Assembly (NCBI GenBank): GCA_022616415.1
Contig: JAKEEU010000239.1
Coordinates: 1 to 64,000, forward strand
Direction: 5' to 3'
Length of the DNA: 64,000 nt
DNA from: Candidatus Zhuqueibacterota bacterium
Lineage (GTDB): Bacteria; Zhuqueibacterota; Zhuqueibacteria; Zhuqueibacterales; Zhuqueibacteraceae
Shown: piece by piece, positions 9,539 to 17,908 of the stretch
How the letters are laid out: each line of letters opens with the position of its first letter
How positions within the stretch are numbered: position 1 is the stretch's first letter
Translations under genes and position numbers: made by a program
The notes under the pieces: generated by a model
What the model was told of the DNA's origin: nothing
Databases searched by the model: none
Seen by the model: only the letters and a program-made list of their open reading frames with translations

Positions 9539-11173
9539 CTATTTGCCGGCGGCCAAACAGCTACAACGAGCTTCGGCAAGCTGTTGCCGCAGAGCGGGAC
9601 GTTGTTTTTCCAATAATGACGCGGCGTCGGCTTTGAGCCGCTGTTGGAATGCCTTGCACAGTTTTTCTCGTTGTGTCGCCGTCACTTTGGGCAGCGATAT
9701 GGCCTCGTGATGCAATGCCAGCGCTTGTACCGGGTCGTAACGCGCGAAGGATTTCAGCAAATACAACATCGCCAGATCGTTTTTCCCCTCGGCATATTCG
9801 GGCTGGTATTGCAAGGCGATGCGATAATGGTCTTCCGCCTCTTTCAAGCGGCCCAGCGCCAGATAGACATTGCCGATATTGTCGTAGGCGTGATGATAGG
9901 ATGGTTGAATGTCCACCGCGTGTTGGCAGGCGTCAATCGCGCGCTTGAGCGTGCGCTGCCGCTCGCGTCCGCGCAGAGACTTGATCGCCCATTCCAGATA
10001 AAGGTTGCCGAGATTGTTGTACGCAATGTGATATTTCGGATTTTTTCGGTAAGCTTTCCGATAATGTTTGATCGCCAGTTGGCGAAAATGATCCGCCTCG
10101 GCTTTGGGCAGATTCTCCAGCTCGCTGGACTGGTGATAAGCAAAGGCGAGCGCCTTGTTCGCCACGTCCAATTTAGGCGCGATGGCGATGGCTTGCTTGG
10201 CATGAAACCTTGCCTCCGGCATCGTATCCGGGTTCGGCACTTTGAAACGATGGTGGCGCTGGCTCAGGGCATTGGCAAGTCCGCTGTGCGCATGGCATTT
10301 CAAGCGCTGATCCGATGACGGCAGCGCCTGGCGAAAAAGCTCGATGGCTTTTTCATTTTCAAGGTGCTCGTAGCGAAAATATTTCAACACGCCGAGATTG
10401 TAGAAGCAGGCCGGATTGTTCGGCTCCAACGCGACGGCTTCCTGATAAAACTTCTCGGCCGCTTTGAAATCATGATCGTTGGGAATATCGGTGTAGGAAA
10501 GATAATGCGCCAGGCCGTTGGCGTACGCGCGGAAGCTTTGCCAGGATTTGTAAAGATCGGTGCCGGCCAGCTCCAAATAAATTTGGTAAGCCAGCTCCTC
10601 CAATAGAATCGGAAATCGCTCCGGCGCCGCGGCTTCGCCCTTGGTCTCCCAAACTCGCGTCGTCCGGCTCTTTGCGCCTTCCGGCTTGTAATTTTCCAGC
10701 ATCACTTGCAAATAAATTTCCTTGCCGTAACTGTGAATGCTCCCTCTGAGCTTCGCCGGCTGAAAGACGAAGGGCACGAGCCGGAAAAGAAACGCGATCA
10801 ATTTGCTGATCGCTTCGCCGTAATTTCCCAGCTCCACGGAAGCCAGAAGCTGCAAGTCTTCGTCAAGCCCTTGCTGAAAGGCGGGAATATCGTAATACGG
10901 ATTCCACAAGCCGATTTTGCGAATGGATTTTTCGTGAATGCTTTGAATGGCGCGGATCTTGTGGAGCAGCAAATCGGCGAGACTCTTGCCAAGCTCCGGC
11001 GCCGTTTCGCTCGAGCGATTGACCCAGGCTTCGAACACGATCGACTTGCGGACGCGAAAATAAAGGCGAACGACGATCAAGCCGACAAAAAGCGCGAATC
11101 CCAACAAAATATTCGCCACCAGCCATTGCCAGGACTCCTGAAAAAATTCGATGAGTTTAAAAATAGCTTCCAC
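9539..11173 (-). CDS. Membrane-anchored TPR protein
   Basis: A 544-aa protein starting at GTG. A single N-terminal transmembrane segment (residues about 18-40) anchors a large soluble part. At least five tetratricopeptide repeats lie between roughly residues 230 and 480, such as NPACFYNLGVLKYFR, KYHIAYNNLGNLYLEWA and SYHHAYDNIGNVYLALG. TPRs form protein-binding scaffolds; the partner is unknown. Residues 60-220 match no family I recognise. Confidence 0.85.
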   Translation of the reverse strand: MEAIFKLIEFFQESWQWLVANILLGFALFVGLIVVRLYFRVRKSIVFEAWVNRSSETAPELGKSLADLLLHKIRAIQSIHEKSIRKIGLWNPYYDIPAFQQGLDEDLQLLASVELGNYGEAISKLIAFLFRLVPFVFQPAKLRGSIHSYGKEIYLQVMLENYKPEGAKSRTTRVWETKGEAAAPERFPILLEELAYQIYLELAGTDLYKSWQSFRAYANGLAHYLSYTDIPNDHDFKAAEKFYQEAVALEPNNPACFYNLGVLKYFRYEHLENEKAIELFRQALPSSDQRLKCHAHSGLANALSQRHHRFKVPNPDTMPEARFHAKQAIAIAPKLDVANKALAFAYHQSSELENLPKAEADHFRQLAIKHYRKAYRKNPKYHIAYNNLGNLYLEWAIKSLRGRERQRTLKRAIDACQHAVDIQPSYHHAYDNIGNVYLALGRLKEAEDHYRIALQYQPEYAEGKNDLAMLYLLKSFARYDPVQALALHHEAISLPKVTATQREKLCKAFQQRLKADAASLLEKQRPALRQQLAEARCSCLAAGK

Positions 11174-11263
11174 GCTTGAAAATCATTTAGGGAGTGAGAT
11201 AACTTGCCCAATTTTATAGTCGATTCAATCATGATAGTGAAGAGGGCAAGCCGCAACCCCAAA

Positions 11264-11373
11264 AAGTTACCCGCTGAGCTTCACCGAAGCCACCGAGATT
11301 CGCCGAATAAATTCTTTTCGGCGAATCTCGGCTGCACCCGTAGGGTGTATTCGGCGTTTATCGGCGGGAAAGT
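11264..11373. repeat. Dispersed intergenic hairpin repeat, copy 1
   Basis: Between the TPR gene and the next gene lies CCGAGATTCGCCGAA, a 10-nt spacer, then TTCGGCGAATCTCGG: a perfect 15-bp stem. Flanking sequence (ccgctgagcttc on the left, cggcgtttatcggcggg on the right) is shared, in reverse orientation, with the element at 15635-15730. This is a dispersed non-coding repeat. Confidence 0.8.
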
Positions 11374-11401
11374 CTTTTGCTTTTGCTGCACAGATTTCAC
11401 C

Positions 11402-12412
11402 TTAACCGAGTAAACTGCCAAAAGTCAAGGCATGGTCAGGATGATACGCCTCTTCAGTGGAAAGCGCCATGCCGCTCTCGCACATTTGTTCCGTCGTGCT
11501 CTGGGGCAGCGCGTGCCGGGCGATTTGTTCCTCGAACAAGCGCATGACTTCGCGATAACCCCGAATCGGCTGCTCCCGGGTATTGAATTGATACCACCAT
11601 TGGCCGTTCATATACTTCGATAATTCAATCGCCAGATCGGTGTCGTGGCGCAATCCGGTTGCTGCACAAATCAACTCGTGCAAGCCGTAGGCGTCGAGCA
11701 AATGATCGAGCATCTGCAGCGGCGACATTTCCGGAATGGCTCGCCCCTCGGCTTGGACGCTTTTGAAGCCGAGAGGGGATTGGGTTTGCGGCGAGAGCAA
11801 GATCGGTTTTTTGCCGGCGTACCCCATCGGCGCCAACGTTTTTTCATATCCGTCAATCGTCACCCCGCCGAATCGCGCTAGCATGTAATCGCCGCCGCGC
11901 ACCCCCTCGGAGTCGTGAATGGCGCGAAGCTGATCCTGGTCGAGCAAGATCAACCAAGCCTCGGCATTTGCTTTTCGCGTCCATTCCGAATTTTGCAGCA
12001 AATCGGCATAGAAATAGCCTTGTCCTGAGAACCCGCACGCGACCACGTCGGCGCCATGGATTTTTCCACGCAACACCGGCACCGTCCAGGCCTCGCCGGG
12101 AGAACGGTAACCATAATTTTGAAATTTGATGTGTAGCGTCGCCGGGTTGCGATTGCCGCCATAAGCAAGCACCGCATAACGATCCTTGGTCAAAGGCAGC
12201 CGGAGTTTTTTGAGTGTTTCATCCACGGCAACGATTCCTCCGGTCTCATTTTCCATCCATAGCTCGGTGGGATGATCGAACTGCAGCGGATAGACCTTGT
12301 CGTTCAACAGCAAATAAGAGTGCGGCGGGCGATCACCAGGATAAGTCTCCGGAAATTTTCGCGCCGGCTTCCAATCTTGAATATGAGTTATTTGAGGTCT
12401 TGATCGGTTCAT
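11402..12412 (-). CDS. Hypothetical protein with gamma-glutamylcyclotransferase-like motif
   Basis: A soluble protein of about 336 aa. The start is taken at MNRSRPQI; no Shine-Dalgarno is visible. The early motif YAVLAYGGNRNPATL resembles the Y-G-S-N glycine loop of gamma-glutamylcyclotransferase-like folds, and AWLILLDQDQL lies further on. No Glu or pocket residues can be assigned with confidence, so the fold is a suggestion only. The rest (YMNGQWWYQFNTREQPIRGY and the C-terminus) is unfamiliar. It sits alone between a hairpin repeat and the GH18 gene. Confidence 0.7.
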   Translation of the reverse strand: MNRSRPQITHIQDWKPARKFPETYPGDRPPHSYLLLNDKVYPLQFDHPTELWMENETGGIVAVDETLKKLRLPLTKDRYAVLAYGGNRNPATLHIKFQNYGYRSPGEAWTVPVLRGKIHGADVVACGFSGQGYFYADLLQNSEWTRKANAEAWLILLDQDQLRAIHDSEGVRGGDYMLARFGGVTIDGYEKTLAPMGYAGKKPILLSPQTQSPLGFKSVQAEGRAIPEMSPLQMLDHLLDAYGLHELICAATGLRHDTDLAIELSKYMNGQWWYQFNTREQPIRGYREVMRLFEEQIARHALPQSTTEQMCESGMALSTEEAYHPDHALTFGSLLG

Positions 12413-12447
12413 GCCATAAGATAACAACAAAGTGCCTGGTTGTCAAG

Positions 12448-13509
12448 TTAATGCACCTCAACTTTTTCTAAAATTTTCCAAATCTCCGGATCCTCGTTGC
12501 CGATCACCCAAACCGAGAATCCGCGCAATTGGTTTTGCCTGACCAAATCCAGCTTGTGCTGAAACGACTGCGCGTTCTCGAAAAAGATGTATTCGAACAG
12601 CCCGGCGTTCTCGAAGAAGGTGAACGGCACTTTCTGCTCGTCGAGCCAGTTGATTTTCGCCTGAAAACGGTCGGCCAAAGCCAGCGCTTCTTGATGCGAC
12701 AAACCTGCGCTCCATGAGCGGGCGTTGGCGACGTGCTGCTCATCCTGCTCGGTGTACCAATGCATCGATTGCACCGGAATGCCCAACGAGAGCTTCTCTG
12801 CCGGGACTTCGGAGAGAAAATACTCGATGTTCTTTTTGACCCACGGAATACCGGCGCTCGGTCCGGGCGGCGTGCGGCGTGTGTGCTGCGAATACGTCAT
12901 GATCGAAATAAAATCGCCGATCTCGGCCAGCGCTTTGAGGTCGTATCCGGCGCGCCAATTTTTGTAGAGCCATTTGAAATACTTTGTCGGGCCGGGATAT
13001 TTTTCCGGGCGATGCACGACGGCGGCGCTCAGTTGAAAGCCGGCCGCGTGCAAGGCTTTGGCCGTTTCCGCATAGAATTGCGTGAAAGCGTCCTTGTCAT
13101 TGATATTCAAATTTTCAAAATCGAACTGAATGCCGCGATAGCCATACTTTTTGCACTCGTCCACCAGGCTCTCGATCGTCCGTTGCCGCGCGGTTTCATT
13201 GACGAGCAATTGGTGCAGCATTTCCTGATCGAAGCCGGGATTGTGAATGAGCGGCATGACGCCGACGTTGTGCTGCTTAGCCAATTTCAAAACGCGGGGA
13301 TCGACCCCGCCCCAAACCACGTCATCCTCATCGACATTATAAACCGCCGGCGCGATGATGCTGATTTGTTTGATATGGTTTTTTAAGCTCGCGAAGCTAT
13401 GCTCCTTATCAACGTAATAAAACAGGCTTTCGATTTTCTGCTGCGAGAAGAGGAGGCTCGCGCTCATGAAAAGCCATGAAAGAACGATGCGAAGAGAATG
13501 GTGTTTCAT
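12448..13509 (-). CDS. Secreted glycoside hydrolase family 18-like protein
   Basis: A 353-aa protein with a signal peptide (hydrophobic residues 6-20, then FSQQ). The ATG at 13509 has AGGAG upstream and is chosen over the longer frame from 13581. The barrel fits the YaaH/YvbX branch of GH18. The active-site strand reads GIQFDFEN, so Asp130 and the catalytic Glu132 are kept, while the two earlier acids of DxxDxDxE are Arg and Gln. DFISIMTYSQHT and the terminal FSVWVIGNEDPEIW fit the family. Sugar chains of peptidoglycan or chitin type are likely substrates. The lost acids could reduce activity. Confidence 0.88.
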   Translation of the reverse strand: MKHHSLRIVLSWLFMSASLLFSQQKIESLFYYVDKEHSFASLKNHIKQISIIAPAVYNVDEDDVVWGGVDPRVLKLAKQHNVGVMPLIHNPGFDQEMLHQLLVNETARQRTIESLVDECKKYGYRGIQFDFENLNINDKDAFTQFYAETAKALHAAGFQLSAAVVHRPEKYPGPTKYFKWLYKNWRAGYDLKALAEIGDFISIMTYSQHTRRTPPGPSAGIPWVKKNIEYFLSEVPAEKLSLGIPVQSMHWYTEQDEQHVANARSWSAGLSHQEALALADRFQAKINWLDEQKVPFTFFENAGLFEYIFFENAQSFQHKLDLVRQNQLRGFSVWVIGNEDPEIWKILEKVEVH

Positions 13510-13659
13510 CTTGGCTCCTGAAAATTTTATCGTCGTTTTGTGCATGGGGTTAAAAGATACACGATTGGCGCAAAAAGTCAAGGGACAAATGGTATGAGGG
13601 AAGTGCCCAACCGACGCCCAATGCCACTAACTTTTTGCCTGCTGATTATCGGCGCAAGC

Positions 13660-13855
13660 AGGCCGCTCTCCCCGAAGGGGAGAAATAACGCAGCCCAGAG
13701 CAACGCTCTGGGATAAAGGATTTCGTGACCTTTGTAAGCCCCGAAAGGGGCGAAATGGGCGAGTAGATGTCGCCCTTTCAGGGCTTTTCATTCTGGCTTG
13801 GCATTATTTCCCAGGGCGTTGCCCTTGGCTTTCTTACCTTTCCCCCTTGGGGAAA
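13660..13855. repeat. Cluster of six small GC-rich hairpins in a 490-bp gap
   Basis: The gap upstream of the GH18 gene holds six consecutive short palindromes: CTCCCC/GGGGAG (13668-13682), CCCAGAGC/GCTCTGGG (13694-13712), GCCCC/GGGGC (13738-13751), GCCCT/AGGGC (13772-13784), CCAGGGC/GCCCTTGG (13810-13828) and CCCCC/GGGG (13842-13853). None has a long T-run, and no reading frame runs through. It resembles dispersed palindromic repeats common in FCB genomes, where blocks like CCAGGGCGTTGCCCT recur. Confidence 0.75.
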
Positions 13856-13939
13856 ATTTTTTGCCCATTCAAAATTGACCTCACTTAAAACATGTTTAAA
13901 AAGTTGGTGACATTGCCCACCGACGCCCCAAGTTCTATC

Positions 13940-13968
13940 TTGCGTTGCATAGAATAATTTCTTATCTT
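13940..13968 (+). promoter_or_regulatory. Putative sigma70-type promoter of the DUF433 gene
   Basis: TTGCGT is followed by a 17-nt spacer and TATCTT, ending 34 nt before the ATG of the DUF433 gene. Its shape matches the candidates at 59965 and 61558 (TTGnnn, 17-18 nt, TATnTT). Confidence 0.45.
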
Positions 13969-14002
13969 GTACTTGAGAATTTTCTTAACAGGGAGAAAAG
14001 CG

Positions 14003-14338
14003 ATGCAACTTGAGGAATATTTTGACTTTCTTGCTCCGGATGATATTCGTATCAAAGGGCATCGAATCGGCATTGAATCGGTGCTGTACGAATACATTTT
14101 TCGCGAACAGCCGCCGGAAGCCATCGTGCGCCGGTTTCCGTCATTAAGCTTGGAGCAAATTTATGCCACGATTCTCTACTATTTCCGAAACCGCGAGAAG
14201 GTTGAAGCTTATATGACCGGATGGCTGGAATATGGCCGTCGGGCGCGGGAAGAGCAAAAGCGCAATCCTCCGCCGGTTGTTGAACGTTTGCGTGCGCTAA
14301 AGGCAGAGCGTGAGAAAGCGACGGTTGCGGAGGTGTAA
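14003..14338 (+). CDS. DUF433 family protein (VapB-like antitoxin type)
   Basis: A 111-aa protein whose ATG at 14003 follows GGGAG. The N-terminus (YFDFLAPDDIRIKGHRIGIESVLYEYIF) and the helix-turn-helix-like ILYYFRNREKVEAYM segment match DUF433, usually the antitoxin of a PIN-like DUF5615 toxin. A basic 35-residue C-terminal tail (RRAREEQKRNPPPVVERL) is present. The usual toxin gene does not follow; a YgiT-type zinc finger gene does. Confidence 0.85.
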   Translation: MQLEEYFDFLAPDDIRIKGHRIGIESVLYEYIFREQPPEAIVRRFPSLSLEQIYATILYYFRNREKVEAYMTGWLEYGRRAREEQKRNPPPVVERLRALKAEREKATVAEV

Positions 14339-14375
14339 ACGTGAACCGGTAGGTTGGAAAGGAGTTTTAGCTTGT

Positions 14376-14615
14376 TTGAAAAGAAAGTGTGATAACTGCG
14401 GCAAGACTGGTGTGATGGAGAAACACGTGACACGAGTTTATGGGTGCGGCCGAAATGCGCTAGTTATCGAAAAGGTGCCCATCATAGTCTGGCCGCATTG
14501 TGACGCAAGCTATCTGGAGGCCAAAACTTTGCACGAAATAGAACGCGTCAAACTTCATCGCAAGAGTTTTGCCAAGCAGAAACCGCTTGACATTGCGACG
14601 TTTGCATTGAAATGA
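14376..14615 (+). CDS. YgiT-type zinc finger protein with a damaged second metal site
   Basis: A 79-aa product from a TTG codon with GGAAAGGAG upstream; no ATG is available. CDNCGKTGVMEKHVTRVYG gives the first CxxC. The second should be CPHC, but the sequence reads VWPHC, so a zinc-binding Cys has become Trp through one base. YgiT-type proteins are normally antitoxins encoded with MqsR- or DUF4258-type RNases, and none is adjacent. The weak start and lost ligand suggest decay. It is 37 bp after the DUF433 gene. Confidence 0.75.
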   Translation: MKRKCDNCGKTGVMEKHVTRVYGCGRNALVIEKVPIIVWPHCDASYLEAKTLHEIERVKLHRKSFAKQKPLDIATFALK

Positions 14616-14638
14616 CATTTACCTCGTTTCATAATCTT

Positions 14639-15607
14639 ATGAAATCCATTCGCATCCATCAACACGGCGGGCCGGAAGTTCTCAAATACGAAGAGGTTCC
14701 TGTGCCAACGCCGGGTCCAAAAGAAGCATTGGTTAAAATCGCCGCCATCGGCGTCAATTTCATCGACGTTTATCACCGCACCGGACTTTACAAGAATGCG
14801 CCGCCGTTCACGCCAGGCAGTGAAGCCTCGGGCGTGGTGGAAAGCGTTGGGCGTGAAGTTTCGGAAGTGAAGCCGGGGCAACGGGTAGCGTTTGCGTCGG
14901 TGATGGGAGCGTACGCGGAGTACGTCGTCGCCCCCGCTGCGAGGCTGGTGCCCTTGCCGGATCAAATTGCTTTCGACTCCGCGGCCGCGGCGATGCTGCA
15001 AGGCATGACCGCGCATTATCTGACGCATTCCACTTTTCCGCTGAAGGCGGGGCAAACGTGTTTGATTCATGCGGCTGCCGGCGGCGTGGGGATGCTATTC
15101 ATCCAAATGGCCAAGCATCTTGGTGCGCGCGTCATCGGCACGGTTTCCACCGAAGCCAAGGCGCAGCTTGCCAAAGAAGCCGGTGCGGACGAGGTGATTC
15201 TTTATACGCAGCAGGATTTTGAAGTGGAGGCGAAGCGACTCACCAACAACCGCGGTGTGGACGTGGTTTATGATTCCGTCGGCAAAACCACGTATGAGAA
15301 GAGTTTGAATTGTCTGGCGCCGCGGGGATATTTGGTATGCTTCGGCCAATCGAGCGGGGAGGTGCCGCCAATCGCGCCGTTGCTTTTGAGCGCGAAAGGC
15401 TCGCTTTTTCTCACGCGCTGCAAACTGGCTGATTACACCGTCACGCGCGAAGAGTTGCTCCAGCGCGCCGGCGAGGTGCTGAATTGGGTGGCCAACGGAT
15501 CGCTCAAGCTGCGTATTTATCAAACCTTTTCACTAGCCGAGGCGGCGCAAGCCCACAAACTTTTGGAAAGCCGGCAAACGACGGGGAAGTTGTTGTTGCA
15601 ACCGTAA
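14639..15607 (+). CDS. Zinc-independent quinone oxidoreductase (MDR superfamily)
   Basis: A 322-aa NADPH-dependent oxidoreductase of the QorA type. It starts at MKSIRIHQHGGPEVL; an in-frame ATG at 14612 overlaps the previous stop and is less family-like. GVNFIDVYHRTGLY, the NADPH-binding HAAAGGVGMLFIQMAKHLGA and the C-terminal LLESRQTTGKLLL are typical, and the structural zinc cysteines of alcohol dehydrogenases are absent. It reduces quinones or enones by one or two electrons in the cytosol. Confidence 0.93.
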   Translation: MKSIRIHQHGGPEVLKYEEVPVPTPGPKEALVKIAAIGVNFIDVYHRTGLYKNAPPFTPGSEASGVVESVGREVSEVKPGQRVAFASVMGAYAEYVVAPAARLVPLPDQIAFDSAAAAMLQGMTAHYLTHSTFPLKAGQTCLIHAAAGGVGMLFIQMAKHLGARVIGTVSTEAKAQLAKEAGADEVILYTQQDFEVEAKRLTNNRGVDVVYDSVGKTTYEKSLNCLAPRGYLVCFGQSSGEVPPIAPLLLSAKGSLFLTRCKLADYTVTREELLQRAGEVLNWVANGSLKLRIYQTFSLAEAAQAHKLLESRQTTGKLLLQP

Positions 15608-15634
15608 TCTGCATTGCAAACAAAGCAAAATAAT

Positions 15635-15730
15635 TCCCGCCGGGAAACGCCGAAGACACCGAGATTCGCCGAAAAAAATTTCGGCGACGCTCTGTGGTTT
15701 CGGCGAAGTTCAGCGGATAAACTTTTCCTA
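15635..15730. repeat. Dispersed intergenic hairpin repeat, copy 2 (inverted relative to copy 1)
   Basis: Reading the minus strand, ttatccgctgaacttcgccg and then TTTCGGCGAATCTCGG and cggcgtttcccggcggg match copy 1 at 11264-11373 in the same order. Copy 2 lacks the ctgcacccgtagggtgta insertion and has a diverged left stem arm. The two copies flank a 4.4-kb block holding four genes. Confidence 0.8.
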
Positions 15731-15858
15731 TTTGGCTGCGCCCTTTGGGTTGCGGCGTGTCCGCATTGGGTTCATAGAGGCCAATGGAGTTAAAAGCTTT
15801 GTGTCTCGTATGTTAAAAGTGAATTTAATTTTCTCTGCCTTTCTGAGTACGCAAGATA

Positions 15859-15904
15859 ATTGTGGCAAGATGATTGAAAAGCTTTTTAATTATTTTGCCA
15901 CAAT
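15859..15904. repeat. 46-bp near-perfect palindrome
   Basis: ATTGTGGCAA at the left and TTGCCACAAT at the right bound a 23-bp stem with no loop. The three mismatches are all G opposite T, so as RNA read from the plus strand it would pair completely. It lies in the 392-bp gap between convergent genes. A second GC-rich repeat (CCTGCC / GGCAGG) and a gtccttgcgtctcgtgg tract follow before 15985. Confidence 0.7.
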
Positions 15905-15999
15905 CCCTGGCCTGCCTAGAGCCGTTGGCAGGGCAGGCATCTTGCCAAAAATATCCTGACGAGTCCTTGCGTCTCGTGGTGAAGAATTATTCATAGTAA

Positions 16000-17775
16000 T
16001 CAAATGATGGCCATTTTTCCGATCAAAGCTTTTCCCTCGATGGTCATGACGTAAAAATAAATACCGCGAGCATATTGTCGCGCTGGAAATACGGCGCGAT
16101 GATCGCCGGGCGGCAACACGCGATCAACCAACACCGCCACGATTTGGCCGGTTACATTGACCACACGCAGATTGACTTTTGCCGCTTGCCGCAAAGTGAA
16201 GAGGATGGTCACCTCGGAATGATTTAAAGCATTGGCGGCGGCAACTGCAAACGGGTTCGGATAGGCCGGCGCCAAACTAAAATCGCGCGGCAAATCCGTC
16301 GAGGGCGCTTCGTGTACGGCGGTCGCTCCGGCATTTTCAAAAAGAAAAATAATATCCGCCTCTTCATCCACGCCGGTCATGTCGAGATCGCCGTCGAGAT
16401 CGCGGTCGTGAAACACGGCGCAGGAGCCGGCCTGCCTCGCCGGCAAGGACCTCGGATTGATGAATTTCCCGTTGCCGGAATTTTCGTAAAGCGTCCAATT
16501 GCGGCTACTGTAATTGCTGGTGACGAGATCGAGATCACCATCGCCGTTCAAATCACCCAGATCGATGGCCAGCGGAAAATTGCCGACGGGATTCGTTTCG
16601 GCGGGTAAGAGCCGGCCCGTGCCGTCGCCGCGAATAACCGCGACGTTGTGTTCGACGGCGTTGGCCGCCACAACGTCGACGTGCCCATCGCCATCCATAT
16701 CGCCGGCGGCAACCATCCACGGAGTTCCGCCGCAATTGACTTTTGTTGAGAACGTCAAACCACCTTTGCCATCTCCCAACAAGAGAATCATTTCCTTGCT
16801 GCCAAATGCGCCGACGAACAGATCGATAATGCCGTCTTCATTCGCATCGGCGGCGGCACACGCGGTTTCACCCTGGCCGCCGGCCTCGAACGGCTGGCTC
16901 GGCAAAAATGTGCCATCACCTTTGTTGTAGAGAATTGAAAGATTATTCCCGACGCGATTGGCGGTGACAATGTCCATATCGCCGTCGCCTTCCAAATCCA
17001 TCACACTCAAGCCGCGCGGCTCGGCGCCAACGGCATAATTGGCGGGAGCAAGAAATCCGCCGCGGCCATCACCAAATAAAACGCTCACCGCGTTGCCGCG
17101 AATATTGCCCACCGCAAAATCGATGATGGCGTCGCCGTTGAAATCCATGCCTTCGTTCGTGCTCGGTCGCGCCGGAAAGGGGAGGGGATGGCGCGAAGAG
17201 TAAGCATAATTTCCCTTGCCGTCGTTGAGATACACTCGCAGGTCATTCGCGTCTTCATTGGGCACGGTGAAATCATGATAGCCGTCGCCGTTCAAATCGC
17301 CGGCATAAGCGCCGTACGTTCTCACCTTGGGTTCGTTGACAAAGCGCACCGGCAGCTCGCTTTTTAAACGCAGCGTCATATCGCCGCGCCCGCTGGCAGT
17401 CCAGAAATTCCACGTGTAGCCATTTGCGAGCGTGTCGCCCGTTGCGCTCCTCAGGCGTTTCGAGACGGCAACGGTAATCCACTCGCCGGCGGAAAAATTT
17501 TTCGCCGGAGTAAAAAGAATTTGGCGATCGCCATCTTCGCGACGAAAGGTGCCGGGCATAACGCCGGTCCAACGCCCGAAGATCATGATGGCGTTCGGAT
17601 TGATGGTCGCGGGATCAACCGGCGCCTCAAACTCGATTTTGATTTCCGGCGCGAGGCTGGCGGTCATCGATTGCGGTTTTGGAGAAATTGACTTGACTTG
17701 CAGGGCGGCGAAGAGAACCGTTGACGGCAGAAGCACTGTACCAATCGCACAACGAGAAATTATTTTCCAATTCAT
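16000..17775 (-). CDS. Secreted FG-GAP/VCBS repeat protein with type IX secretion C-terminal sorting domain
   Basis: A 591-aa protein with a signal peptide. An Ig-like (Big_5 type) domain covers residues about 30-125 (SISPKPQSMTASLAPEIKI). Seven or so FG-GAP repeats then form a beta-propeller, each with Ca-binding D-x-N/D-x-D-G motifs (DLNGDGYHDF, DMDGDGHVDV, DLNGDGDLDLV). The last 85 residues (LAPAYPNPF through KVNLRVVNVTGQ to ALIGKMAII) are a Por-type sorting domain, which directs export by the T9SS and attachment to the surface. An adhesin or lectin-like role is likely. Confidence 0.93.
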   Translation of the reverse strand: MNWKIISRCAIGTVLLPSTVLFAALQVKSISPKPQSMTASLAPEIKIEFEAPVDPATINPNAIMIFGRWTGVMPGTFRREDGDRQILFTPAKNFSAGEWITVAVSKRLRSATGDTLANGYTWNFWTASGRGDMTLRLKSELPVRFVNEPKVRTYGAYAGDLNGDGYHDFTVPNEDANDLRVYLNDGKGNYAYSSRHPLPFPARPSTNEGMDFNGDAIIDFAVGNIRGNAVSVLFGDGRGGFLAPANYAVGAEPRGLSVMDLEGDGDMDIVTANRVGNNLSILYNKGDGTFLPSQPFEAGGQGETACAAADANEDGIIDLFVGAFGSKEMILLLGDGKGGLTFSTKVNCGGTPWMVAAGDMDGDGHVDVVAANAVEHNVAVIRGDGTGRLLPAETNPVGNFPLAIDLGDLNGDGDLDLVTSNYSSRNWTLYENSGNGKFINPRSLPARQAGSCAVFHDRDLDGDLDMTGVDEEADIIFLFENAGATAVHEAPSTDLPRDFSLAPAYPNPFAVAAANALNHSEVTILFTLRQAAKVNLRVVNVTGQIVAVLVDRVLPPGDHRAVFPARQYARGIYFYVMTIEGKALIGKMAII

Positions 17776-17826
17776 TGATTTGCCCAAAGCTTAACGTTGA
17801 CAAGCCACAACCAAAAAGCAAAAGCG

Positions 17827-17895
17827 CACGCAAAGACGTTGAGACGCAAAGGGTGCGCAAAGATTTTCTCTGCGTTATCTTTGCGCCTTCGCGTG
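17827..17895. repeat. Intergenic hairpin repeat
   Basis: Outer arms CACGCAAAG and CTTCGCGTG (8 of 9 pair) enclose a perfect inner stem, GCGCAAAGAT (17855-17864) with ATCTTTGCGC (17877-17886). It lies between the FG-GAP gene and the 3' end of the OsmC gene. Related tttgcgtct tracts occur near 340 and 15965. As read from the plus strand it is followed by T-rich sequence, so it may also act as a terminator. Confidence 0.7.
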
Positions 17896-17908
17896 ATTTT
17901 TTTGTTTT

